Part shown: one piece after another, positions 45,717 to 54,089 of the stretch
How the letters are laid out: the number at the start of each line of letters is the position of its first letter
Numbering within the stretch: position 1 is the stretch's first letter
From: Pseudomonas syringae CC1557
GTDB taxonomy: Bacteria > Pseudomonadota > Gammaproteobacteria > Pseudomonadales > Pseudomonadaceae
Assembly: GCF_000452705.1 (NCBI RefSeq)
Contig: NZ_CP007014.1
Coordinates: forward strand, 4,031,501 to 4,095,500
DNA: 64,000 bases
Direction of reading: 5' to 3'
The notes under the pieces: generated by a model
The model's database searches: none
What the model was told of the DNA's origin: nothing
Seen by the model: only the letters and a program-made list of their open reading frames with translations
Position numbers and translations under genes: made by a program

Positions 45717-46655
45717 TCAACCGAACAGCCAGTAACCCAGCAATGTCAGCACGATGACAGCCAGCACGGGACGCAGCACACGATACGCCTTCGGGTTGGC
45801 ACGTTTGAACTGCTTGACCTTGCCACTGAAGGTATCGCTGAAGCGTTTGCTGAACGCATACGCCTGGTTGATCCCGCCAACACGCTCGTCGTCCAGATTC
45901 TGTGGTGCCGTCGCACGCCCCAGAAACGCACTGACGCTGCGGTTCACACGCGTCATGAAGCGGTTGGACAACGGCCGCTCGATGTCACAGAACAGGATCA
46001 CGCGAGTCTGGGTGGTTTCGTTCTTGACCCAATGCACGTAGGTCTCGTCGAACATGACGTCCTGGCCGTCGCGCCAGGCGTATTCCTTGCCATCGACGAA
46101 GATCCGGCAGGCGTCGGAATTGGGTGTCGACAGCCCCAGGTGGTAACGCAGTGAACCGGCAAACGGATCGCGGTGTGGATTGAGGTGGCTGTCACCCGGC
46201 AACAGGGCAAACATCGCGCCTTTGACGTTGGGAATGCTGTTGACCAGTGCTACGGTCTGCGGGCACAGCGCTTCGGCGGACGGCAGGGCCTTGTCGTACC
46301 ACTTCAGGTAAAAACGCTTCCAGCCCTTCTTGAAGAACGAACCGAAACCGGCATCGTTGTTCTTTTCAGCCGCCCGGATGTAGCCCTCGTCGAACAGGTG
46401 CATGGCTTCATCACGGATGGTTTCCCAGTTGTCCTTGAGAATGTCCAGTTCGGGAAACTTGCTGCGATCCAGGTACGGTTCGGACGGCACGCGGGAAAAC
46501 AGGTACATCAATGCGTTGTAGGGTGCGAACAATGCCGAGTGATTGACGAACTGCCGCAACAGGGGCAGTCGAGCCCGCCCGCGCAAGTGAACGTACAGCG
46601 TGCTGCCGAGGAACAGCATCAGGATCAATGCCTTGGCAACAAATGAAAGGGTCAT
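45717..46655 (-). CDS. lpxO: Aspartyl/asparaginyl beta-hydroxylase family, LpxO-like lipid A hydroxylase
   Basis: Fe(II)/2-oxoglutarate dioxygenase of 312 residues. An N-terminal membrane segment (FVAKALILMLFLGSTLYV) and a C-terminal one (LRPVLAVIVLTLLGYWLFG) anchor it at the inner membrane. The catalytic domain shows LLPGDSHLNPHRDPF (HxD) and the second His in DETYVHWVKNET. LpxO hydroxylates the secondary acyl chain of lipid A. AAGGAGAG precedes the start. Related paralogues act on proteins or ornithine lipids, so the substrate is likely but not certain. Confidence 0.85.
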   Translation of the reverse strand: MTLSFVAKALILMLFLGSTLYVHLRGRARLPLLRQFVNHSALFAPYNALMYLFSRVPSEPYLDRSKFPELDILKDNWETIRDEAMHLFDEGYIRAAEKNNDAGFGSFFKKGWKRFYLKWYDKALPSAEALCPQTVALVNSIPNVKGAMFALLPGDSHLNPHRDPFAGSLRYHLGLSTPNSDACRIFVDGKEYAWRDGQDVMFDETYVHWVKNETTQTRVILFCDIERPLSNRFMTRVNRSVSAFLGRATAPQNLDDERVGGINQAYAFSKRFSDTFSGKVKQFKRANPKAYRVLRPVLAVIVLTLLGYWLFG

Positions 46656-46830
46656 GAAGCTCTCCTTGAGGCGGGCGAATAACGCCGAACGTCACGCGGG
46701 CAGTCGTAATGCATGATCTGAATGAAGGACTACAGGCACCGGCGGACGACGATAGTTGCCCGGTGCCTGGCAGGCTGGCCATCATAAACCCTTGCGCTGC
46801 CCGCATGAAGGGCGCACTCGCTAAGATGTG

Positions 46831-47805
46831 TTACTGCGACAGCTCCTGATCGGTGAACAGATCGCTGAACAGCATGCTCGACAGGTAACGCTCGCCGGAG
46901 TCCGGCAGGATCACGACAATGGTCTTGCCCTGCATCTCGGGCTTCTCGGCCAGACGGACGGCCGCCGCCATTGCCGCGCCACAGGAGATGCCACAGAGAA
47001 TGCCCTCCTCCTGCATCAAGCGCCGCGCCATGGCCTTGGACTCGTCATCGGTGACACGCTCAACCCGGTCGACCATTGAAAGGTCGAGGTTTTTCGGGAT
47101 GAAGCCTGCGCCGATGCCCTGGATCTTGTGCGGGCTGGGGATGATTGCTTCGCCGGCCATCGCCTGGGTGATAATCGGCGAACTGTCAGGCTCGACGGCG
47201 ACCGACAGGATCGGCTTGCCAGCGGTGTTCTTGATATAGCGGGAAATACCGGTGATAGTGCCGCCGGTGCCTACACCTGCAACCAACACGTCAATCGTAC
47301 CGTCGGTGTCGGCCCAGATTTCCGGGCCGGTGGTCTTTTCATGGATCGCCGGGTTAGCCGGGTTTTCGAACTGCGCGGGCATGAAATACTTTTCGGGGTC
47401 GCCGGCCAGCAACTCTTCGGCTTGGGCAATCGCACCTTTCATCCCCTTGCCAGGCTCAGTAAGCACCAATTCCGCACCCAGCGCCTTTAGCACCTTGCGA
47501 CGTTCTATGCTCATGGATGCAGGCATGGTAAGCACCAGCTTGTAGCCTCGGGCGGCGGCCACGAAAGCCAGACCGATTCCGGTGTTGCCCGAGGTGGGTT
47601 CGACGATGGTCATGCCGGGCTTGAGCCTGCCGCTGCTTTCGGCATCCCAGATCATGTTGGCGCCGATGCGGCATTTGACGGAATAGCCCGGATTACGCCC
47701 TTCGATCTTGGCCAGAATCGTGACACCGCGCGGCGCGAGACGGTTGATCTGCACCAGGGGCGTATTGCCGATGGAATGGGCGTTATCTGCGTAGATACGG
47801 CTCAT
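46831..47805 (-). CDS. cysK: Cysteine synthase A (O-acetylserine sulfhydrylase)
   Basis: PLP enzyme of 324 residues that makes L-cysteine from O-acetylserine and sulfide in the cytoplasm. The PLP lysine lies in [11 protein letters not shown], the substrate loop is [12 protein letters not shown], and the phosphate-binding loop is [11 protein letters not shown]. The start [16 protein letters not shown] at 47805 follows AAGGA; six upstream codons are open but unlikely. CysK-type rather than CysM by length and SGNTG context. Confidence 0.95.
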   Translation of the reverse strand: MSRIYADNAHSIGNTPLVQINRLAPRGVTILAKIEGRNPGYSVKCRIGANMIWDAESSGRLKPGMTIVEPTSGNTGIGLAFVAAARGYKLVLTMPASMSIERRKVLKALGAELVLTEPGKGMKGAIAQAEELLAGDPEKYFMPAQFENPANPAIHEKTTGPEIWADTDGTIDVLVAGVGTGGTITGISRYIKNTAGKPILSVAVEPDSSPIITQAMAGEAIIPSPHKIQGIGAGFIPKNLDLSMVDRVERVTDDESKAMARRLMQEEGILCGISCGAAMAAAVRLAEKPEMQGKTIVVILPDSGERYLSSMLFSDLFTDQELSQ

Positions 47806-47929
47806 GATGGTGTCCTTGCACATCGGTTAAAAAACAAAGCCTATGCCGCCAGCCGATGGGCGTCCAGTCTGAGCGAACGGATGACCGCGCGCGCAGTCAA
47901 TCCTTTCATTGAAACAGGAGAGTCATGTC

Positions 47930-49000
47930 ATGAAACGTCGCTACAGCTGGCCGCTATGGACGCTGGCCGCTCTGGTCGTGCTGCTGATCGCCCTTAATAT
48001 CGCCCTGCCCTATCTGGTACGCGACTATCTCAACGACAAACTCGCCGACATGGGCGATTACCGAGGCGAGATCACTGACGTGGACCTGGCGCTATGGCGC
48101 GGTGCCTATCGGATCAAGGGGCTGAAGATCGTCAAGGTCGACGGCAAGGTCCCGGTGCCCTTCGTCGACGCACCGATGATCGAACTGGCGGTCAGCTGGA
48201 ATTCGCTGTGGAACGACCATGCTGTGGTGGCAGAAGCCTTGTTCACTGATCCGCAGATCAACTTCGTCGACGGCGGCAACAACAAACAAGCGTCGCAGAC
48301 CGGTCAGGGCACCGACTGGCGCACGCAGATGAACAAGTTGTTGCCGATTACCCTCAACGAAGTGCGGATCAACAACGGACGTATCACCTTCAATAACTTC
48401 AGTTCAAAGCCCAAGGTAAAAATCGACGCCGATCAGGTGAATGCCAGCTTTTACAACCTGACCAACGTGGTGGACGTCGAAGGCAACCGCGATGCCGAGT
48501 TCAAAGGCAAGGCGCGCCTGCTGGGCCAGGCCAACCTGGAAAGCACGGCCAAATTCGATCCGTTCAGCAATTTTGAAGATTTCGACTTCCGCCTGCGCGC
48601 CACGGGTATCCAGCTCAAGAAGCTCAATGATTTCTCGTCGGCCTACGGCAAGTTCGACTTCAACGCCGGTGAAGGCGACATCGTTATCGAGGCGCAGGCC
48701 AACAAGGGTCAGCTGAGCGGCTACATCAAACCGTTGCTGCGCAATGTGGAGGTCTTCAACTGGCAGCAGGATGTCGAAAACAAGGACAAAGGCATCTTCC
48801 GCTCGGTCTGGGAAGCGCTGGTGGGCACCAGCGAAACCGTGCTGAAAAACCAGCGCGAGAACCAGTTCGCCACCCGCGTCGACCTCAGCGGCAATGTTCA
48901 TCAACAGGACATCAGCGGCTTCCAGGCCTTTTTGCAGATCCTGCGCAATGCCTTTGTTCAGGCGTTCAATGCGCGGTATGAGAGCAGCAAGGGTTCCTAA
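47930..49000 (+). CDS. DUF748 (AsmA-like) membrane-anchored protein
   Basis: Envelope protein of 356 residues with one N-terminal membrane anchor (WPLWTLAALVVLLIALNIAL) and a large periplasmic beta-rich part, the DUF748 type of AsmA-like proteins. AsmA-like proteins are linked with lipid transfer between membranes; this is family knowledge, not shown here. AGGAG lies nine bases upstream of the ATG at 47930. It is divergent from cysK and convergent with the DUF2442 gene. Confidence 0.88.
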   Translation: MKRRYSWPLWTLAALVVLLIALNIALPYLVRDYLNDKLADMGDYRGEITDVDLALWRGAYRIKGLKIVKVDGKVPVPFVDAPMIELAVSWNSLWNDHAVVAEALFTDPQINFVDGGNNKQASQTGQGTDWRTQMNKLLPITLNEVRINNGRITFNNFSSKPKVKIDADQVNASFYNLTNVVDVEGNRDAEFKGKARLLGQANLESTAKFDPFSNFEDFDFRLRATGIQLKKLNDFSSAYGKFDFNAGEGDIVIEAQANKGQLSGYIKPLLRNVEVFNWQQDVENKDKGIFRSVWEALVGTSETVLKNQRENQFATRVDLSGNVHQQDISGFQAFLQILRNAFVQAFNARYESSKGS

Positions 49001-49494
49001 TGGCCTTTCTTGTCGGCCTTATACACGCCCCGACTTTCGGCCACCTGTAATTCCTGCTGCAACGCGTCCCAGCCCAGACACGCCAGCGCAAGGGTGCGGG
49101 GCGTGGCTTCGCGGGAGTTGCTGTAGCGGGTGATGCTGCGGGGGCTAACGCCCAACGCTTGAGCGGCCTGAGCCAGAGGCAAACCTGTACGGGCCCGCCA
49201 GCCGATGAAAATACGCGTATTTTCATCGGTGGCGGCCTGGGCCTGGGCATCGAGATACAGCGTATCGGCACCGATCTGTATATCCAGCTCCGGCCACTCG
49301 ACGGTCCAGCCATCGTCGCCCACCTGCGCCTGAGCGAAGGCGTCTTCGGCCTGCAAGGGTTGCAGCCCCGGAAACGCCTGCACATCGGCGCTCATGTCGA
49401 GGACATAGTGCTGATCATTGATGAACGTCAACGCCAGCCGGTGACCGGCCAACGCTTGAGCGTCCTTGATCCGGGGGCGTTTCATGGATGCCAT
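48997..49494 (-). CDS. DUF2442 / helix-turn-helix protein
   Basis: Protein of 165 residues. An N-terminal DUF2442 domain (LALTFINDQHYVLDMSADVQ through DGWTVEWPELDIQIG) is joined to an XRE-like helix-turn-helix (LPLAQAAQALGVSPRSITRY). The gene overlaps the end of the DUF4160 gene on the same strand. Its ribosome binding site GGAGG fits the ATG at 49494 better than those at 49503 and 49485. DUF2442/DUF4160 pairs recur in bacteria and are sometimes proposed to be toxin-antitoxin-like; no proof is visible here. Confidence 0.85.
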   Translation of the reverse strand: MASMKRPRIKDAQALAGHRLALTFINDQHYVLDMSADVQAFPGLQPLQAEDAFAQAQVGDDGWTVEWPELDIQIGADTLYLDAQAQAATDENTRIFIGWRARTGLPLAQAAQALGVSPRSITRYSNSREATPRTLALACLGWDALQQELQVAESRGVYKADKKGH

Positions 49495-49712
49495 CGTTTC
49501 CATTCCTCCATCAGTTCGTCACGGTGAATTCGTATCCATTCAAGGGCCTCTCTCAACACAACAGCAGGGGCGTGTCCGCGCATAGGCTCTACCCTCTCAA
49601 GACAAATCAGGACATCCAGACCGCCACCCGTCAGATGAACATGCGGCGGCAGGTGGTCCTTTTCCCCCAACTGAATCCTGTATCTATCCCTGAATCTGTA
49701 TTTGGTCGACAT
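49482..49712 (-). CDS. DUF4160 protein
   Basis: Small protein of 76 residues with the DUF4160 pattern: RDRYRIQLGEKDHLPPHVHL carrying the conserved His-x-His segment, and a C-terminal helical region ending EEWKRWHP. It is the first gene of the pair with the DUF2442 protein, overlapping it by 13 to 22 bases depending on the downstream start. The function is not established. Confidence 0.85.
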   Translation of the reverse strand: MSTKYRFRDRYRIQLGEKDHLPPHVHLTGGGLDVLICLERVEPMRGHAPAVVLREALEWIRIHRDELMEEWKRWHP

Positions 49713-49918
49713 GACCCGAACAATATAGCCAAATTAGCTATACCGGACGCAACGTTACAATTTTTTGACCCGGTCACAGCGTGACGCACCATTCAAGAAC
49801 TGAATGAGGCGTCTGCGTTCACAGCCATCAGGCCGCCACGTTATAGTCCGGCATTGCTTGCCCATATCACGGCGTGCGTGCCGTCAGGCCATGCGCAGCC
49901 ACGCGAGAGGATTGATCC

Positions 49919-50764
49919 ATGAAGTTCGAAGGCACCCCGGCATACGTCGCCACTGATGATTTGAAGCTGGCGGTCAACGCGGCGATCACGCTGGAGCGTC
50001 CGCTGCTGGTCAAGGGTGAGCCCGGCACCGGTAAGACCATGCTGGCCGAGCAACTGGCCGAGTCTTTCGGCGCGCGGCTGATTACCTGGCATATCAAGTC
50101 CACGACCAAGGCGCATCAGGGTCTTTACGAGTACGACGCGGTCAGTCGTCTGCGTGACTCGCAGTTGGGCGTCGACAAGGTTCACGATGTGCGTAATTAC
50201 CTGAAAAAGGGCAAGCTCTGGGAAGCGTTCGAATCCGACGAGCGCGTGATTCTGCTGATCGACGAGATCGACAAGGCCGATATCGAGTTCCCCAACGACC
50301 TGTTGCAGGAACTCGACAAGATGGAGTTCTACGTTTACGAGATCGATGAAACGATCAAAGCCAAAAAGCGGCCGATCATCATCATTACCTCCAATAACGA
50401 AAAAGAACTCCCGGACGCTTTCCTGCGCCGCTGCTTCTTTCACTACATCGCCTTTCCGGACCGCGCGACCCTGCAACGCATCGTCGACGTGCATTATCCG
50501 GACATCAAGAAAGACCTGGTCAGCGAAGCGCTCGACGTCTTCTTCGACGTGCGCAAAGTGCCCGGCCTGAAGAAGAAGCCTTCGACGTCCGAATTGGTGG
50601 ACTGGCTGAAGCTGCTGATGGCCGACAATATCGGCGAAGCCGTACTGCGCGAGCGAGACCCGACCAAGGCGATCCCGCCACTGGCCGGAGCTCTGGTCAA
50701 GAACGAGCAGGATGTGCACCTGCTGGAACGACTGGCATTCATGAGCCGTCGCGGCAATCGTTGA
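49919..50764 (+). CDS. MoxR-family AAA ATPase
   Basis: AAA+ ATPase of 281 residues. Walker A is GEPGTGKT, Walker B is ILLIDEIDKAD, sensor 1 is IIITSNNEKEL, and an arginine-finger region is FLRRCFFHYIAFPD. MoxR ATPases work with VWA-domain proteins as chaperones that activate or assemble protein complexes. The VWA gene follows after 39 bases, giving the classic pair. Confidence 0.94.
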   Translation: MKFEGTPAYVATDDLKLAVNAAITLERPLLVKGEPGTGKTMLAEQLAESFGARLITWHIKSTTKAHQGLYEYDAVSRLRDSQLGVDKVHDVRNYLKKGKLWEAFESDERVILLIDEIDKADIEFPNDLLQELDKMEFYVYEIDETIKAKKRPIIIITSNNEKELPDAFLRRCFFHYIAFPDRATLQRIVDVHYPDIKKDLVSEALDVFFDVRKVPGLKKKPSTSELVDWLKLLMADNIGEAVLRERDPTKAIPPLAGALVKNEQDVHLLERLAFMSRRGNR

Positions 50765-50803
50765 TCGCCTTTATCCACCCTGTTACCTAAAAGGGCGACA
50801 GCC

Positions 50804-51982
50804 ATGCTGCTCAACCTGTTCAACGAAATGCGTGCGGCCAAGGTGCCGGTGTCCCTGCGGGAACTGCTGGACCTCATCAACGCCCTGAAACAGCGGGTGA
50901 TCTTTGCCGACATTGATGAGTTCTACTTTCTGGCGCGCACGATTCTGGTCAAGGACGAGCGCCATTTCGACAAGTTCGACAGGGCCTTCGGTGCCTACTT
51001 CAACGGTCTGGAAAAGCTCGACGATCACTTGCAGGCGCTGATACCGGAAGACTGGCTGCGCAAGGAGTTCGAGCGCTCGCTGAGCGATGAGGAACGCGCG
51101 CAAATCCAGTCGCTGGGCGGCCTCGACAAGCTCATCGAGGAATTCAAGAAGCGCCTGGAAGAACAGAAGGAACGGCATGCCGGTGGCAATAAATGGATCG
51201 GCACCGGTGGCACCAGTCCGTTCGGCTCGGGCGGCTATAACCCGGAAGGCATCCGGGTGGGCGATGCAGGCGAACGCAAGGGCAAGGCGGTCAAGGTCTG
51301 GGATCAGCGCGAGTACAAGAACCTGGATGATCAGGTTGAATTGGGCACGCGCAACATAAAGGTGGCGCTGCGTCGTTTGCGCAAATTCGCCCGCCAGGGC
51401 GCAGCGGACGAACTGGATATCGACGGCACCATCGATCACACTGCGCGCGACGCAGGCCTGCTGAACATTCAGATGCGCCCCGAGCGACGCAACACCATCA
51501 AACTCTTGCTGCTGTTCGACATCGGCGGCTCGATGGACGCACACGTCAAGATTTGCGAGGAGTTGTTCTCGGCCTGCAAGACCGAGTTCAAGCACATGGA
51601 GTATTTCTACTTCCACAACTTCATTTATGAATCCGTGTGGAAGAACAACCTGCGCCGTGGTTCGGAGAGAACCTCTACCCAGGACCTGCTGCACAAATAC
51701 GGCGCTGACTACAAAGTGATCTTCATTGGCGACGCCTCAATGGCGCCTTACGAGATTACCCAGCCCGGCGGCAGCGTCGAGCACTGGAATGAAGAAGCGG
51801 GATACGTATGGATGCATCGCTTCATGGCCAAATTCAAGAAGCTCATCTGGATCAATCCCTACCCCAAGGATGCCTGGGACTACACCACGTCCACGCATAT
51901 CGTGCGCGACCTGATTGAAGGCCAGATGTACCCGCTGACCCTGCGCGGGCTGGAGGAAGGCATGCGTTACCTGGCGAAGTAA
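50804..51982 (+). CDS. VWA domain-containing CoxE-like protein (MoxR partner)
   Basis: Soluble protein of 392 residues. The C-terminal VWA domain begins LLLFDIGGSMDAHVKICEE, where DxGxS is the metal-ion-dependent adhesion site, followed by FHNFIYESVW and FIGDASMAPYE. The N-terminal half is helical with charged stretches (KKRLEEQKERHAGG). It probably acts as the substrate-binding partner of the preceding MoxR ATPase. The target complex is unknown. Confidence 0.93.
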   Translation: MLLNLFNEMRAAKVPVSLRELLDLINALKQRVIFADIDEFYFLARTILVKDERHFDKFDRAFGAYFNGLEKLDDHLQALIPEDWLRKEFERSLSDEERAQIQSLGGLDKLIEEFKKRLEEQKERHAGGNKWIGTGGTSPFGSGGYNPEGIRVGDAGERKGKAVKVWDQREYKNLDDQVELGTRNIKVALRRLRKFARQGAADELDIDGTIDHTARDAGLLNIQMRPERRNTIKLLLLFDIGGSMDAHVKICEELFSACKTEFKHMEYFYFHNFIYESVWKNNLRRGSERTSTQDLLHKYGADYKVIFIGDASMAPYEITQPGGSVEHWNEEAGYVWMHRFMAKFKKLIWINPYPKDAWDYTTSTHIVRDLIEGQMYPLTLRGLEEGMRYLAK

Positions 51983-52063
51983 GGACATTTCGACTGCTGT
52001 GCATGGCGGTCATCGGCGGCTCTGCCCAACCGATGACTCCCATTGAGTCGTGTGTGCCTGCAG

Positions 52064-52572
52064 TCAGTGGCGGTCCCTGGCGAGTTGCGGTTTGCGCCGT
52101 CCGCCACTGACCACCCAGCCGAGCAACAACATCAAACTCTCGATCATCAGCGCCAGCAACAATGCGGTGATGATGCCCCAGGCGATCACTTCAGGGGCCA
52201 GCAGCACCTGCCACGTGTAGCCGTTGTACGTTTCGCGACGAATGTCCGGATCGGCAGACGTGGCAACAAAGACGGCTTTGGCATACCACGGCCCTTGAAG
52301 CCCGAGCCACTGGCGTTCAAGAATGTGAGTACGGCTCATCAAGGTATCGATGTTGTCTGCATCGGTTCGGAAAACAGGGTCTTCGCTGTCGCGATAGTGC
52401 TGAATCAGCGCCTGTATATCGCCTTTGAAGCGGTATAACCCTTGACCGCCTGTTGAGCCTCGATCAGATGCGCTTCGACACGTTTGCTGTAATCACTGAT
52501 AAAGCCCGGAATCTGTACTCCGAACAGAAGGCCCAGGGTGAACAGGACCAATCGCAGATAACTTCGCAGCAT
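52064..52572 (-). pseudogene. DUF2937-like membrane protein gene, frameshifted
   Basis: From the ATG at 52572 (MLRSYLRLVLFTLGLLFGVQ) one frame runs 55 codons to a stop at 52405-52407. The remainder continues in a frame shifted by one base from about 52430: RFKGDIQALIQHYRDSED, then HILERQWLGLQGPWY, then a membrane segment (VIAWGIITALLLALMIESLM), ending near 52064. Joined, the parts would give a protein of about 168 residues with N- and C-terminal membrane segments, the DUF2937 pattern. A one-base loss, or a sequencing error, explains it best. No clear slippery heptamer is present. Confidence 0.75.
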
Positions 52573-52618
52573 CAATATCCCTCTTTTCCATTTATCCGGT
52601 ATGTCTGGGTAGACACCA

Positions 52619-53407
52619 CTACTGTCCGGTTGTCTCGACTGATCCCTGCACCACGCACTCGCCTTTGCGCCAGAGGCTCCACTGGCCCGGCTCGTAGCGG
52701 TTCCAGTTTTCGTTCTCGGTCAATGGCTCGGTTGCAATCACTGTCACCACATCATGCGGTGTGGTCTCGGCCTGAAAATCGACGATCACGTCGACATCCT
52801 TGAGCCTGGCCGGACCAAAAGGTGCCCGGCGGGTTATGTGCGCCAGTTTGGTACTGCAAAAGCAGAACAGCCAGTCGCCATCGCTCAACAGGCAATTGAA
52901 CACGCCTTTACTGCGGTATTCAGTACAGGCCTGGATTAGCGAGGGCAACAATTCTTCGATCTCGACCGGCTCCGGGAATGCTTCGCGGACACGATTGAGC
53001 ACATCACAGAATGCCGCTTCGCTGTCGGTATCGCCCACTGGCCGGTAGAACGTGACGCCCGGAGTGAAGTCAGCCAACTGGCCGTTGTGTGCAAAGCACC
53101 AGTTGCGACCCCACAGCTCACGCACAAAAGGATGGGTGTTGGACAGGCAGACCTTGCCCACATTGGCCTGACGAATATGGCCAATCACGACTTCGCTTTT
53201 GATGGGGTAACGCTGCACCAGTTGCGCGACTTCCGACTCGCTGCTGGCCGCCGGGTCCTGAAACAGGCGCAGACCCCGGCCTTCGTAGAACGCAATGCCC
53301 CAGCCATCGCGATGCGGGCCGGTACGGCCGCCGCGCTGCATCAGCCCGGTAAAGCTGAAAACGATATCGGTCGGGACATTGGCACTCATGCCCAGTAGTT
53401 CACACAT
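52619..53407 (-). CDS. Class II glutamine amidotransferase (YafJ-like)
   Basis: Ntn-type amidotransferase of 262 residues. The nucleophile is Cys2 exposed after removal of Met (MCELLGMSANVPTD). Glutamine-site motifs are GHIRQANVG, FAHNGQL and GDTDSEAAF. There is no synthase domain, so the ammonia acceptor is unknown; YafJ-type proteins are uncharacterised in detail. A monocistronic gene close to the frameshifted DUF2937 gene. Confidence 0.93.
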   Translation of the reverse strand: MCELLGMSANVPTDIVFSFTGLMQRGGRTGPHRDGWGIAFYEGRGLRLFQDPAASSESEVAQLVQRYPIKSEVVIGHIRQANVGKVCLSNTHPFVRELWGRNWCFAHNGQLADFTPGVTFYRPVGDTDSEAAFCDVLNRVREAFPEPVEIEELLPSLIQACTEYRSKGVFNCLLSDGDWLFCFCSTKLAHITRRAPFGPARLKDVDVIVDFQAETTPHDVVTVIATEPLTENENWNRYEPGQWSLWRKGECVVQGSVETTGQ

Positions 53408-53480
53408 GCTCGGGTTCTCGCTTCAAGACGTTTGCGGCAGGTCAGACGCCGAATGTACGGCGCTGCCAGCGAAGCGGGAT

Positions 53481-53957
53481 CTACAACCGCGGTTCTACCC
53501 GCGTGCCTCTGGCCGGAGGAAGGGGTGCAGCGGATCGGCGCGCGAACGAGTCATCCTCGGCAAACGGCTCGTCGGCAGGGTCTGTTTCGGCGGGCTGAGC
53601 GACCGGCTGAGGCTGACGTGCCTTGCGGCTGCGCTCGATCGGCCAGCGGATCAGCACAAACAGCAGGTACGCACAGAAAGCGAACATTCCATACATGGCC
53701 AGATCCGATAAAGCCGCCCAGACATTGCTGCCGACCTTGAACATCAGGTCCAGCGCGGTAATCGCAATGGCCGGCGCCATCGCATCCTTGGCGGGATCGA
53801 CCATGGTCGGCGTGAACAGCAGCACCGCGACCGCGACCAGCAAGGGTTCCTTGAGATACCGCCACATCCAGCGGGTCATCAGGAACCACACCAGCAGGCA
53901 CCCCAATGCGGCGAAGGCGTAGACGCTCCAGGCGATCAGATAGTCGTTTTCGGTCAT
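53481..53957 (-). CDS. Conserved inner-membrane protein of unknown function
   Basis: Protein of 158 residues with about four hydrophobic segments (including IAWSVYAFAALGCLLVWFL and YGMFAFCAYLLFVLIRW). A Pro/Ala/Glu-rich cytoplasmic tail ends GTRVEPRL. The start MTENDYLIAWSV at 53957 begins just before the first membrane segment; the frame is open to 54230 but lies antisense to the divergent gene. No family name is certain. Confidence 0.8.
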   Translation of the reverse strand: MTENDYLIAWSVYAFAALGCLLVWFLMTRWMWRYLKEPLLVAVAVLLFTPTMVDPAKDAMAPAIAITALDLMFKVGSNVWAALSDLAMYGMFAFCAYLLFVLIRWPIERSRKARQPQPVAQPAETDPADEPFAEDDSFARRSAAPLPPARGTRVEPRL

Positions 53958-54089
53958 GACGTCCGTGGTAAGGCAGGTAAAGAGGCGCTTATGATAACGG
54001 CTTTTGCCTGACGCGGCTTGCCTCGCTTCAGTAATCAGTTCAGCGTGTACCGATATTTCCGTTATTGATGCCTTTATAGAGAGCCCAGC

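Noticed and set aside
52405..52450. Programmed frameshift site in the DUF2937-like gene
   Set aside because: No X-XXY-YYZ heptamer or strong following stem was seen; a simple indel is the simpler explanation.
53056..53398. Plus-strand frames opposite the amidotransferase gene
   Set aside because: Shadow of a well-supported gene on the other strand.
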